Shown here piece by piece: positions 11,995 through 23,198 of a stretch of 64,000 nt of DNA (position 1 is the first letter of the stretch; each line of letters starts with the position of its first letter). The DNA is taken from assembly GCA_032988165.1 (NCBI GenBank), contig JANTQF010000009.1, forward strand, positions 186,001 to 250,000. Direction: 5' to 3'. The notes below the pieces were generated by a model. The model had not been told where the DNA came from. It worked only from the letters and a program-made list of their open reading frames with translations, and searched no databases. A program made the position numbers and the translations under genes. This DNA is from Emmonsiellopsis sp. PD_33. Its lineage: Eukaryota > Ascomycota > Eurotiomycetes > Onygenales > Ajellomycetaceae.

Positions 11995-13711
11995 TGTGAA
12001 CGGCGAGTAAGAGCGGGGACTGGGAATTGGGTTATTGGTCCCTCCTTGCTGCGAACGTCATGGGACGGGCGAGTCCGGCCCGCTGTTCTGGCTTGATTCC
12101 GCTTCAACTGTCAATTGAAGGGTTAGTAGCTGTAGAATTGCGATTGGGTTTCCGGAGGGGGAGTTATTGGCATACCTTCAGGCCGGTTTATGCTTTGGAC
12201 AGCCCCGTTCAACGCGGCATGACGCTCAATGGCTGGGCAAATGTATCGAATTGTTGCTTGGAGTCAACTTCCCGAAACGAAAGTTTGGTGGATGGCGATG
12301 ATTATGTCATCATTGGTCGTGACCAACATATCACGTGATCATCAATTGTGTTTTAAAACCGTGAAAATAACCGTTACGAAACCGTATCTCCACTCTTTCG
12401 AGGTTGGTTGACTGTGTTTCCACCGTACTGCTGGAAGTTGGCCGTGTCCTCACTACCCCCCAACACGACAGAGTGAAATCACAGTGGGATCATGATACAA
12501 TACATAGAGGCATGGTTTCATAACGCTAATCCTGTCCCTCAAGTGATTCCAACGTTTCCGCTACGGATGTCCCTGTTTCCAACACATGCCATCCCGTTTC
12601 TCCAAAGCCAGGACCCTGGCAAACACGATCATACTCGTATTCACCAACTTCCGCATTTCAGGTTCTCGGAAGGCGAGGCTTTTAGCTGACGCGATGCGAT
12701 TGATCCCGGGATACTTGGGTAACTTACTGGAGCTCCAGAAACACCTAAACCAGCCAGCCCCAACCCCCCGGACTCCTCCAGAAAGTGATGAAGGCAGGGG
12801 GAATGCTGTTTTTAAATTTAAGACTTCATGCCTTGGGATACATTGATTTGCTTGTTATTGACATGCTATTGATATGCCAACCGAAGCCCCACTGAGATGA
12901 CGAATTATTTCAAAGGATATCCATCTATGCAATCCATACGCGTATTTGTCTATCCGTGGATGCCCTTGCTCCGGGGGATATTTTTAACTGTCATCACACA
13001 ATATGCATTCCGCCGCTCCCAAAGCCAATTAGTAAATATTTCTCTGACAAAGTTGCACGCCCGGCAACCCCTCCATGAAAGCTAGTACTCTACTATCTAG
13101 CATTGGGCAGTCGAATCAAAATAGCACGAAGCTTTAGCAAGTACTAGGGCACCAGTAACTACCAAGGAATCAAGATATATAGCTTTGCCAACCCAGGAAC
13201 GCAGCAATGTGCCACAAACCGTAAATTGCCCGTCAACTATTTAATTCTTCCACTTGAGATGTATTGGCGGGTTTCAGCTTCAATCAAGGCTCGTCCCGGC
13301 CGCGTCGTCCATGGTCGTCTGGCAGCCAATCACACCGCGCCGATCGATCTAATCTTATCTCCGGCTGGTTATGTCAGCCCCACGGCTTTCGCAAGCTTCC
13401 CAATCCAGACTCGCTTTGGGCGCAAGATCCGACTTCAAGGCGACATGCTCCTCCGCCATCCCTCCGTCTCTTGATGCGCAGACGCTGAATCCACTCTTGA
13501 TACGAAGATGTATTATACCCCGTTGCTGAGATAGAAGAGCCTGCTCCGCGCCCGCCTCCCTGGGGATTCACATTCGGGGTTATCGTGCTCTTGGATACCA
13601 AACCTGCCACCAGCCTGCGCCTCTGTCTCCACGTCTTCGTCCCGACGGCTCAGGTAGAATAGTCAGGCAAGGAACTGGGGACGCGCCTTGTGTGCGGGGG
13701 GAATATTCACG
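11995..13711. other. Intergenic region, divergent promoters
   Basis: 1.7 kb between the small membrane protein gene and the phosphatase gene, which point away from each other. A TCACGTGA palindrome is at 12331-12338. I see no gene, repeat or RNA in the rest. Confidence 0.55.
12331..12338. promoter_or_regulatory. TCACGTGA palindrome in divergent promoter
   Basis: A perfect palindrome with the flanks ATA and TCA, nearly identical in context to the site at 5812. It is between two divergent genes. A bHLH-type binding site is inferred from the core only. Confidence 0.35.
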
Positions 13712-15203
13712 ATGAGTGATTTAGACAAGTAACTCGACCATCATGCGTATCACTTCATATATCAGATAGCGCTAACAACTCTTCTCTATCCAGGGCTATC
13801 GCGCAGCTCCGCGCTTGTCGCCCCATCCCCGAACCCCAAGTCCGGGAGCTATGCTACAAAGCCAGAGAGCTTCTAATCGAAGAAGGAAACGTAGTCTCTG
13901 TCGACGCGCCCGTAACCATCTGCGGCGACATCCATGGCCAATTCCATGACTTGATGGAACTGTTCCGTGTTGGCGGTGATGTACCAGACACAAACTATCT
14001 ATTTATGGGCGACTTCGTTGATCGCGGCTTCTACTCCCTCGAATCATTCCTTCTCCTCCTCTGTCTCAAAGTCCGCTATCCGGACCGCATCACGCTGATC
14101 CGTGGCAACCACGAATCGAGGCAGATTACGACCGTGTATGGGTTCTATGACGAATGTATTCGGAAATACGGCAGTGCTAATGTTTGGCGTTATTGTTGTG
14201 AAGTGTTTGATTATTTGGCTTTGGGTGCTTTGATATTGGGTGCTAGTTCTGAGTTGGAGCCGTCTGGACCTGTTATAAATGAAGCCACCCAATCTACAGT
14301 GGCTAGCACAAACGATGGCGAACTGGAGAGCGAAGTCTTGAATTCAAGAGGCGAAGTTACATTTACGACACATCGACGAAAGAATAGCGGTGACAGCGGC
14401 TCGCAGGATAGCTCGACTGACATCGGAGACATATCTCCCTCCCGGGACACATCCACACAGAGCACCGCTCCCGCGAGGACCGGCCCGGCCGGCACAGGCG
14501 CTACATCAGATAGCATGGGTAGTATAGGAAATACCACTGGCGCTGTATTCTGCGTGCACGGTGGCCTCTCCCCACTTGTCGATCACATCGACAAAATCCG
14601 CCTAATTGATCGCAAACAAGAAGTCCCCCACGAAGGCGCCATGTGTGATCTCCTCTGGTCCGACCCGGATGAAATCGAAGGCTGGGGCCTCTCCCCGCGA
14701 GGTGCAGGGTTCCTCTTCGGCGCGGACATCGTGAAGCATTTCAGCCATAAAAACGACCTATCGCTCATCGCCCGCGCGCACCAACTTGTCATGGAAGGCT
14801 TTAAAGAGATGTTTGACGGCGGTATCGTGACGGTCTGGTCTGCGCCGAATTATTGCTACAGATGTGGGAATGTGGCCGCGATCTTGGAACTGGGCGAGGA
14901 TGCGAGTAATGGGGGCACGATTGCGAGGAGCAATGGCGATTATGGGCGTAGTTTGGGCGTCGATATCAGGAACCAGCAGCAGAGGCAGATTTTGGGGCCC
15001 GGGAGGAGGTATAGGGTGTTTGATGCGGCGGCGCAGGATACGAGGGGGATGCCGGCGAAGAAACCCGTCGCGGATTACTTTTTGGTATGTTATGGTTATT
15101 GTTTTTTGGCTTTTAGCAGTGACTTCCTACCCCGCTCCCCAACCCAATGGATCATCCCATTCAGATACAGAACGTGCCTAAACTAACCTATCCATCACAG
15201 TGA
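13712..15203 (+). CDS. PP4-type Ser/Thr phosphatase catalytic subunit with internal insert
   Basis: A metallophosphatase of the PP2A/PP4/PP6 group, closest by eye to PP4 (C-terminal stretch TRGMPAKKPVADYFL). Exons are 13712-13728, 13794-15084 and 15201-15203; the product is 436 residues, over 100 longer than the usual 307. All metal and catalytic motifs are present: GDIHG, GDFVDRG, RGNHE, HGGLSP, and SAPNYCYRCGN. The extra length is a Ser/Thr/Gly-rich block encoded at about 14241-14541, placed between the DYLALGALI helix and the strand leading to CVHGG. The third exon carries only the TGA stop after an intron with donor GTATGT, branch CTAACC and acceptor CACAG; this ends the protein at the conserved DYFL whose Leu is carboxyl-methylated in PP2A-like enzymes. 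Reading through the intron would instead add about 30 unrelated residues. PP4 acts in DNA-damage recovery and other signalling. Confidence 0.9.
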
Positions 15204-15947
15204 TACCATCCCATGATCTACTACCGAACAATACTGAATCACCACACAGCACCAATCTAACCAAACCACTTGGGCTATACCCCTTCCTCACCACCATACT
15301 GATACCATACTCACACCATACTCATACCATCATCTTCAACATCACCAAGCCATATACCCCATCTCCCGCCATCTCCTTCCTCATCTCCTTCCGAACAAAA
15401 GCATCTGATCAGCCCAGTTCGACCCTGTCTGTACCCCTTTGAAAATAATACTTGGTATATACCCTAGCGTCACTTAGCGAGAGAAAAAAGAAGAGAGAAA
15501 AAAAAAACACCCCGGATCAATTTTATTCAAAGTGAGGATGAATGCAACGCATCGATCGACGGGAGGTTCAAGTTAGTTAGTTTGTCAGTCAGCACAGTTT
15601 TATATTCTAGGTAGAGAATAAATCATATCCCGGCCGATTGAAGCGGAGAGAATGGGGTTTTGTTCAAGATAAGGGAGGAAGTATCTTCTTCCACTCAATG
15701 ATGAAAGTTGGAGTTGGTTTTGGTTTCCAGCACCTGTCCCATGAGGAAGACTGATTTAGAGCTGCCAGTTAAAAGTAGCAAACTAGCTGGCTAGCATCTT
15801 GCAAAATATTCCTAGCAACTAGAGAAATGCTACAATCAAGAATGAGTCTGCCATAAACCTTAAGAGATATCTGCTGGGTATAATTAAGTTCCTATCACAG
15901 CTAGATATATATCCAGCATCCATCCTTCGTCTCATTTGGTTAACTAC
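15204..15947. other. Convergent 3' region of phosphatase and F-box genes
   Basis: About 0.75 kb of 3' sequence. It includes imperfect CATACTCACAC-like repeats at 15300-15335 and A-rich stretches near 15485-15510 suitable for 3' end formation. No gene seen. Confidence 0.5.
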
Positions 15948-17601
15948 TCAGTCACTATAATCCGTCCACTCATCCTCCGTTTCCTCCCATGGAAGCCTTT
16001 CTGGTCCGGGGCCATCACGATTATTACCATCATCACTATCCCCCCACTGATCATGATGGCAGAGAAATGGCCGGCCCTCCACACACTCTTCAACCCCATG
16101 CACCTCTTTCAAACTTGCCGGCCACCTATCCCTATTGCCCATGAATTCCTCAATCTGCCTCGTGTAGTGCGGAATCTTCCCGGGGACATATCCGCGGATA
16201 CACAGGTACTCAAGGTTCGGTGGCAGGGCAGTTATTAGTCTAATGGGCACACGGTGATGCTCATTTCTCCAGCCAGGTGTTGTGAGTTCAGGGTGGGGTT
16301 CACCGCAGAGCAACTGGACTCCAATACTGAGGCGCTTGAGGGCGATGAAGTCGTGCATCGAGCCGATGGTTTGGCCGTATGGGCGTGTATCAGGGCGGTT
16401 CCGTTTGAAGCGCTGGTCTGTAATTTCTGCATGGGGGCGATCGCGTTCATCGACATTGTACATGTTGGACATCAAGAGGTCATCAAAGTCCTCCTCTTCT
16501 TCGTCGTAGGAATGGAAATCCTCTGAGTTCCCGGGCAGAACTACGTTATCCACGTCCAAATCGAGAACCCTTAGAGTCGATTTGTGGCAGAGAAGCACTT
16601 TTCCAAGGAGCCTTGGGTTGACCAGCCAGTCGTCGTAGGGATCAAATCGTCGTAACTGGCCGGAGGAGAACTGGAATTCTTCAAGGGCCTTGGGATTCTG
16701 GATGATCCACCGCAGGTCCCTGGGTTGGATACGGAAATATCCGATTTCTATCTTTTTGACGGATGAAACACCGGGCATAAGGTATCGCGACCACGCATCC
16801 TCCCTCATTTCACAGACTCCCCTGAGAGTAATTCTTTCGATAGATGGAAGACGTTGTATGCTCAGAAGTTCTTGCATAATAACCGTCTCAGTGTCCCAAG
16901 TGAGGCACTTGCCACGCAAAAAATCAATATGTCGCAGATTCCGAAGTAAATTCCCATGCGGAGTTCCGCAGGCCCTTTTAAACAAATCATCGTGAAATCG
17001 GCCACGGATGGACGTTTCCCTCAGGGTTTCAACATTCGGGCACACTGCCAGGAGGAGGACGACTAGGGCATTTCTGAGATTGGTGGCTATATTGCCATCC
17101 GCTCTATCTAACCTATAAATCACAAAGCAAGGAGAAAATAAGTTATTAGTCACAAGGGTAATTTCAAGAAAAAGGAATATTTAACTATGCGAGTTGAAAC
17201 GCTCACCCTCCCTTAGGATTGAGAGCAGCCCACAAGTGGTCCGCACTCTTGCCCTCAAAGCCCGCTTTTGCCATTGCTGCTCTAAAAAGCGATAGCTCAT
17301 TCTCATCGGTGAGCGGACGCCACTTCATGTGTTTTATAAGGCGACGATCTGGACCGTGCACAATTTCCTTGACATTGGATCCGAATCGAGGAGCCTTGAG
17401 GATTTCGACAAACGCCATGAATGCCCCTGGCAAGTAGTCTCCGTCAACGCGGAGGCGACGATATCGACGACGGGCCATCATATCAGACAGTGCATCATGT
17501 AAACGACGACATTGGAGGGATAAAGCTGCAAGGTCCTTAATTGTTATGAAAGACTGGATGTCGAGCAGAATCTCCATAGGGAGGCTGTCGAGTGTGGCCA
17601 T
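15948..17601 (-). CDS. F-box protein with LRR-like C-terminal region
   Basis: Exons 17601-17207 and 17112-15948 give 519 residues. The N-terminus is a clear F-box: LDSLPMEILLDIQSFITIKDLAALSLQCRRLHDAL (residues about 3-37 in outline), the part that binds Skp1 in SCF ubiquitin ligases. The remainder has repeated Leu-rich segments (RNLRHIDFLRG, LPSIERITLRGV, SVKKIEIGYF, LRVLDLDVDNV, LKRLSIGVQLL) typical of fungal F-box proteins with degenerate leucine-rich repeats for substrate recognition. An acidic insert (DEEEEDFDDLL) lies near residue 355. The substrate cannot be told from sequence. The start at MATLDSLP is chosen because the frame upstream only translates a poly(A) tract. Confidence 0.85.
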
Positions 17602-18183
17602 GTTGATTTTTTCTTTCTTGGTTTTTTTTTTTTTTTTTTTTTTTGGCAAAAGCGGCCTGAAATCAAGAATTCGCACGAGGCGATGGGCTTCCCGAAATAC
17701 TTTCTGGAGCACGATGTCTGTAGGCAACAACCCAGGAAAACAGGGCTGAAAACATGCTGCTCCCTTGACGCCTCGCCCCTGATTATTTAGCTCGCGAGCT
17801 CACCGACGCGGCGCATGTCACATCCCTGCTCTTCATTCCCGTCGAGCCCGATCTAAATATCGGTCCGAGTTAGCCAGCATATTGAACAGAGCTACCCACG
17901 TAGCCCTCAAGGGGGGCTCGAGGTTGAGTGACGATAAGCCACCGAACCCCATGGTCAATCACCAGCTCCTTTTTTCTCAAAATCAGCATAAAAGACTGAC
18001 ACATACTAGTACATGTGTGTATCTCCGCTGATTGCAGTCTTCCTCCCATTGATATCAAAGGTATGAGGGGGAGTCGTCAAAATAGAGTTAAAAAGCTTAG
18101 AACGACACGTCCAACTACGGAAGGAGCCAAAGCATCCTATTCTCTGACCTTGGGAGGTCGTTCCTTCCTTCCGTCCGTAATAA
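17602..18183. other. F-box gene promoter and flank of inverted-repeat element
   Basis: Promoter region with a 23-bp T run at 17622-17644, followed by about 540 bp without genes. At 18087-18106 the string TTAAAAAGCTTAGAACGAC resembles the inner terminal repeat of the adjacent element and may be a fragment of another copy. Confidence 0.4.
17622..17644 (+). repeat. Poly(dT) tract, 23 bp, just upstream of F-box gene
   Basis: A run of 23 T on the plus strand lies 21-43 bp upstream of the F-box start codon on the other strand. Such poly(dA:dT) tracts commonly keep promoters free of nucleosomes; here it is close enough to lie in the 5' UTR. Confidence 0.7.
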
Positions 18184-18350
18184 GTGTATACAGAAGATTC
18201 GACCTCACTAAAAAGCTTGGCGACCTGCACCACGTGACCTGGGTGGTCTGTGCACAGAGGGGTGACCTTGCACAATACTGTAATCATCTTGTAAGAGAAA
18301 ATCAATAAAATATGATTTTCAGGATATTTATAACTTATATACCTAATTAC

Positions 18351-18379
18351 TTCCTAACTGCTTGGGAAGCAGTTAGGAA
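18351..18379. repeat. Perfect 13-bp hairpin inside the element
   Basis: TTCCTAACTGCTT is followed by a 3-nt GGG loop and its exact reverse complement. A second inverted pair is related to it: AATCAGTTGG at about 18378 and CCAACTGATT at about 18540. The core of the element can therefore fold into nested stems. Confidence 0.8.
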
Positions 18380-18400
18380 TCAGTTGGAAATTAGTTAGAT

Positions 18401-18522
18401 CTAACCCTAATCACCCTAAAATTTATATTCCTTATTCCCTAATCCTTTCTAACCCTAATCCCCTAAGCCCTAAGGCCTAACCCCCTAATCCTAACCCCTA
18501 ACCCCCTAATCCTAAGCCTAAT
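18401..18522 (+). repeat. Interstitial telomere-like CCCTAA tract (degenerate)
   Basis: Many near-copies of the CCCTAA telomere unit and variants (CTAACCCTAATC, CCCCTAAGCCCTAA, CTAACCCCTAACCCCCTAATCC) fill about 120 bp. The G-rich strand would be TTAGGG-like, the repeat of filamentous ascomycete telomeres. The tract sits within the inverted-repeat element, away from any sign of a chromosome end. Confidence 0.7.
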
Positions 18523-18740
18523 TAATTATTAATGAATTCCCAACTGATTCCCAAGTGATTCCCAAGCAATTAAGTATTCTATGATAAAATACCAAGAAAA
18601 TCATTTGGTACTGTATGGTAAGGTAATTTATTTTTTAGCGAGGTCGGCCAAGTGCACGGGCCTGATATTGTAGGTCGGGTCACGTGGCGAGGTCGCCAAG
18701 CTTTTTAGGGAGGTCGAGTTTTCTGATTCCTGCGTAATAA

Positions 18741-19556
18741 TCAGTAAAGCGTAGATGTATAGCTTAGTAATCTAGACCAAGCGTCCGCCCGGCGGCTTAG
18801 CTGCGGGGGATCACAGGAGAACGGATAAAAATAAACAGTGAAAAGCCCGAGGCAGGTAGAAATCATATTTAGCTCAGGTGTAGTTATCCCCAAACAAACC
18901 AACAATGTTTACAAACCTGACGTGAGTCTCAAATGCTATTGCCATTCCCACCCCCAACCCCCCAAAATCCAAGAAATCAAGCAGGGAATAAACATGAAAA
19001 TAACAAACCCATACCGCCCTGATTCCAGAGGAATGAAATAGACGATATGAATCTGAAAAATAAAGTGACGAAAATGGAGGTGGACTGGATTCCGCTCCTG
19101 TCACTGCGGGCCCCCTGTTTTTTTAATGTTGAGGTGTCGCGTTTCTAAAAAAGGGCTACACATGTTGTAGAAGGGGGGGGTTGTAAATTTGTGGGTTAAT
19201 GTGGGTAGGACGCAGTGGAAATAAAAGAAAATGATGTAGTAGATACATAGTGCGAAGCTCTTCGGTATATAAGGGTGGAGAAGGGACGGATGTGAGGTGG
19301 GATGAGTTGAGTAATATTGAAGTAGAGAGTTGGGTATAGTTGAGATAATATGAGTTAGGCAGGCAGGGAATGCCCTACGGGTAGGTAGGTAGGTAGGTAG
19401 GTAGGTAGTTAGGGTGGGCGAGATAATATAAAGACGTGATATGAAAAATCGAGCAGTTTGCTAGTTACGCCCATTTCTAAAACAGAAAAAAAGTGCCAAG
19501 TCATTTAATCGTGAACAAACGGACAGACTGTTTCTATCGCGTAGGGAATACCGAAC
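18741..19556. other. nirA 3' flank with GTAG microsatellite
   Basis: About 0.8 kb without a supported gene downstream of nirA. It contains seven tandem GTAG units at 19381-19408 and A/T-rich stretches. The region next to the inverted-repeat element is otherwise unremarkable. Confidence 0.5.
19381..19408 (+). repeat. (GTAG)7 microsatellite
   Basis: Seven perfect tandem tetranucleotide units about 150 bp beyond the nirA stop codon. Length is likely to vary between strains. Confidence 0.85.
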
Positions 19557-22500
19557 TCAGTAATACATTTGAGAGGAATTATCAGACGTCCCGTTTGTGG
19601 TCGGTGGATGGGTCCGTGTGGGTTGCTGATTTACACCTCCACTTTGAGAGACGTGGCCGTCATCCGTGAAATCAACATCGTAGTCTGGAAGCGTGATTGG
19701 GATATTGATTCCCATAGCGGCGGCCATCCGTCCAGGACTGAGGGGCTGGCCATTGGTGCCAAGCAGCTGCTCGTTATTATCAATGGGGCCTGTTGGGATG
19801 CCAGATCCAAAATCCATAGCAGTCGTGACGGCCCTAGCACTATTGTCCCAGCTATCTCCCCAGTTATCTAACCCTAGTGCTAGAGCACTTTGATCCCTCA
19901 GCCACCAATCCTGGCTCGCGTCAACGAGGTTCTCCATAGTGCCAAACGTCGACAGTTGGGGAGTGTTCATTGCAGACGGGCTATTGCTGCCGGTTGACAT
20001 ATCCACAGGGGATTGTTGAGTACTTGTCCAATTCTCTCGTTTTTGAAGAGCGTTAACATTTGGAGGATATGGATTCTGAGGCGGCGACATTTGGTAGGTA
20101 TGGTCGGGTGGAATCGTAGACGTTGAATGTGTTGGGCGGGCGGCGGGCTGCTGAGAGGGTTGAGGGATAGCAGAGGAAAATCGTGCATATTGTGGCAAAG
20201 AGGGCGCTGCGCGAGGAGGCACGCTGGCTATAGGCTTGGGTAGAGAGCGTTCCGAAGGTAGTGGGGCAGGGTCTGGAGTAGCAATGGTTTGGGCTTCGAG
20301 TTTGGGTGCAGGAGTCGGGTCCCTTGGGGATGCCTCTGAGTTCAATGGGGACTGCACTTGATCCCAGGATCCCCAAGAACCAAACTTTGCATGCGAGCGC
20401 TCAAGGATAGCCTGAGCTTCACTTGGTAATTCGATATTCCATTTTTGAGCCGACATATCCAGGATCCGGAGTGTTCGCCGTGCACAGAGCCAGCTTTCAG
20501 CAATCTCCTCGAGATTTTTAAGGCCGTGGATGATATCCCGCTTGGCAGTCTTGTCCGGGAGGTTTAGTAGGTGAATAGTGCAGGCAGAGTGGGCAATATA
20601 GACTGCGAGGTTGCAGATTTGGCGGAATCCGTACGTGCGCTTGTAAAGCCGTAGTAGTTTGGATATCATAGAGGCAGCCTGCGTGCATAGTTTCCGCGGG
20701 GATACGTGGGCGGGAAGGGGAGAGGTTGCTTTGGTGTATTTTAGGAATGGTCGGTAAAGATGGATAAATAAGAGTTGAAAGAACATGCTAAATAATGTTA
20801 GTTGTGCTTGTGTCCATACCAACCAAATGTACAACTTACTGCATGAGCAAGACCTGTGGAAGCTGGCCTTCCTTTGGTTCCAATTCCTTTGGCAGACTTT
20901 TACGCCATGCTTCCAGCCTGGTGTGAAGCTGGCTCAGCCGCTTCAATTCCTCCTGTTTTCCTATGTGTTTTTCGACCGGAGTGGGGTGATAGAAGGAGGA
21001 TAATAAATCACTACTAATCTCACATAATCGTGAAATCTCAAGAGCAACTGCCCTTGTTCGGGATGGTTGTACGTGTTCCCGGGCAACCCCCGAATCTGTG
21101 TAGGGAGACCAGCTTTCTGCGTCTTCGTCTGGAAAGACATCAAACTTGGGAACGGTCATGTTGGATCCTATTAGTTGGGGCTGGCGTCCTAGGTAGTTTG
21201 ACCAACATCTGAGGGGGATACATATTAGAAAAAATTTCCCCAAGTGTCGAAGTGTATGGGTAGCTCACTTATCAAAAAGGAAACATCCCCAAAAAGTTAT
21301 CCTTCGTGCATCGATTTCTTCATCAGTGTGCGTATTAGGAGTAAGCCCGGTGGCGTCGACATTTAACCCTAGATCGTAGGCCATTCGGAAACTCATTCCG
21401 CTATATACCCATCCTGAACCCTCTCGACCACATCCTGCTTCGCGCACTGACATTATGGCAAGAGCCTGCACTGTACAGAGCTTAGACTTTTCATGCTCAT
21501 CATTTTCCAATATCAGCCTCTTCGCCTCCTTGAAAAAGTGATCGCCAGCAGTCGCGGAGTTCCTAGGATCCCTTCGCGCTGCGGGCCACGAGCTGAAGTG
21601 GCAGCCAAGGGCTAGCATGGCATTCACGAGGAGCGATGAACAGTATTGGCTGGGCCGGCCAGTAACGAAATCTCGATAAAAGAGTTTTTTGGACAACGTC
21701 GTAAAGTACGCGTAGTGCCATGTAAAGTACATGGTCAACAAATGGCCAATTAATTCTTTGTTTTTTGTTACGTTTGTCCAACTGGTTATGGGGTCGTCCA
21801 CCTGTCCTCCCTGTTCGAGAAAGGTATCTGATTCCTCTAGAGTAAGTTCAGTAGGCAAAAATATTAAATTCGAGGTGCCTCCGACGTATTTTACCGATCC
21901 TTCGAGCATGAGTTCGCTCATTTTCCCCGATAGTTCGGACTCGAATTGAGGAACATCGCTGTTCGATTGGCCGCCGTCTTCATCCGTGGATACACCACCG
22001 GTGACCGCTCTGTCCGATTCCTTCTCTCGAGCCAAGATAGATTCTGCTACTTCTTCCAGATCTTCACACGAACGGATTTGCCGCACAAGCTCCGGAACGT
22101 CTTTCTCGTCATAGTTAAGTATTGCTTGAATAAGCGTTTGCAGAGTTGTGTTGCGGTTCCTGAGGTTATCAATGTCCTGTTTGTAGACTCCCTTGCGGCG
22201 ATGGTCTGAATTGGGATCATATATACCTGGCATATAGGATTAATACTAGGTTCTGTAGTTTAAAATAGGCTTTAGAAAGGGGTCATGTACATGGCGTGTG
22301 GTAGACGGATGCGCAAGCAGCACAAGTGGGTGTGTTTCCGTCGCACTGTTAAAAGGTTCTCCATCAGCTTGAAAAACGTCAATGCTGCCATACAATTACA
22401 GAGATCTGCGATACCTTCGACTTCCGTTTCCTACAGGCAATACACGCGGTGCTGACGCACCGCCGTTTCACCGCTGTTGCGGCATCCTTGGATTTCACCC

Positions 22501-22585
22501 TAGATTTGGGCTTTCCCGTCTGAGAAGAGCCATGTTGTACGGGTTGCTGCGCGTTCCCTTCTTTGGCATCACCGTCGCCTGGCAT
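19557..22585 (-). CDS. nirA: Nitrate-assimilation Zn2Cys6 transcription factor NirA
   Basis: The pathway-specific activator of nitrate and nitrite reductase genes (NirA of Aspergillus, NIT4 of Neurospora). Five exons (22585-22415, 22345-22291, 22226-21269, 21208-20840, 20787-19557) give 927 residues. The zinc cluster is at residues 48-76: C48-x2-C51-x6-C58-x6-C65-x2-C68-x7-C76, followed by IYDPNSDHRRKGVYK and a coiled-coil linker. The middle holds the fungal regulatory domain (TMYFTWHYAYFTTLSKKLFYRD, then SMSFRMAYDLGLN and ITFWGCFLFDK / CWSNYLGRQPQ). The C-terminal 250 residues are Gln/Pro/Ser-rich, a likely activation domain. Assignment rests on recall of the family's middle domain and cluster spacing, so orthology is an inference. 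No nitrate reductase or transporter gene is in the window. Confidence 0.85.
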
Positions 22586-23077
22586 TGTAGCTTCAGCCTC
22601 CGCCAGGCGGGCAAACGGACAAGTAATAGAAGATATGACCGTCTCAGGGCATAGCTGTATAGCAGTCCGTTATGATCTCGCCTCCCGCATGTCCGCAGAC
22701 AAGAGAACACAATGCGCAGCCGAAGCGGCCTTGGATGCGAGACAGTGCGTGGCGTCAAGAGCGCTCAGGCGAAAAAAAAAAATTTCTAGCCACGACCCGA
22801 TTTGGCAGTGGTCAGAATAAACTCATTCTAGTGTCGAATACAGGATACCAATGACGAAATACCTCGCGGGAAAGAACTGCGGGACACTACTGTGTTTCGA
22901 TCCTGTACATGCACTACTGTAGTGCCACGGAAAGGAGACTGCTTGCATGCAAACCCCACGGGCCGCGATTTCAAAGCAGGAGCAGGAGCAGGAGCCCGCA
23001 CGGACTGACGTAGGGCGGAAAGGCTGGCTCTGGGGTCGCGGATCTAGCGCGCACAAAAACCAGAGAGCAGGGTTACT

Positions 23078-23198
23078 GATAAAAAGAAGCGGCCAGGAGG
23101 CACGCGGATTGGCTGGCTTTGGCAGGAGTTGGAATCGTTATCAGGTGTGGAGGCAGGCTCTGTCGGGAGTGATGGGCGCGATCTGGTGGCAGAGATAA
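23078..23198. promoter_or_regulatory. Cluster of three GATA-type sites in nirA promoter
   Basis: TGATAA at 23078-23083, its reverse complement TTATCA at 23138-23143 and AGATAA at 23193-23198 fit the HGATAR consensus of AreA/NIT2 nitrogen regulators. They lie about 490-610 bp upstream of the nirA start. Binding is inferred from sequence only. Confidence 0.4.

Larger units (their letters stand above)
18184..18732. mobile_element. Non-autonomous inverted-repeat element (MITE-like), hAT-like target duplication
   Basis: The ends carry matching inverted repeats of about 49 bp: left 18191-18239 and right 18678-18725 agree at about 44 positions when one is reverse-complemented (shared cores TCGACCTC, CTAAAAAGCTTGGCGACCT and CCACGTGACC). 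Directly outside, the 8-mer CGTAATAA occurs in the same orientation at 18176-18183 and 18733-18740, each exactly 7 nt from the CAG...CTG of the repeats. This is what an 8-bp target-site duplication would look like, the size made by hAT transposases. There is no open reading frame for a transposase. Inside are a 13-bp perfect hairpin and a telomere-like tract. The superfamily is inferred from the duplication length only. Confidence 0.75.

Noticed and set aside
15086..15186. C-terminal extension of the phosphatase
   Set aside because: It reads an intron; splicing returns the conserved DYFL end followed directly by TGA.
17602..17730. Longer F-box start with a poly-lysine run
   Set aside because: The run is translation of a 23-bp poly(A) tract upstream of the conserved F-box start.
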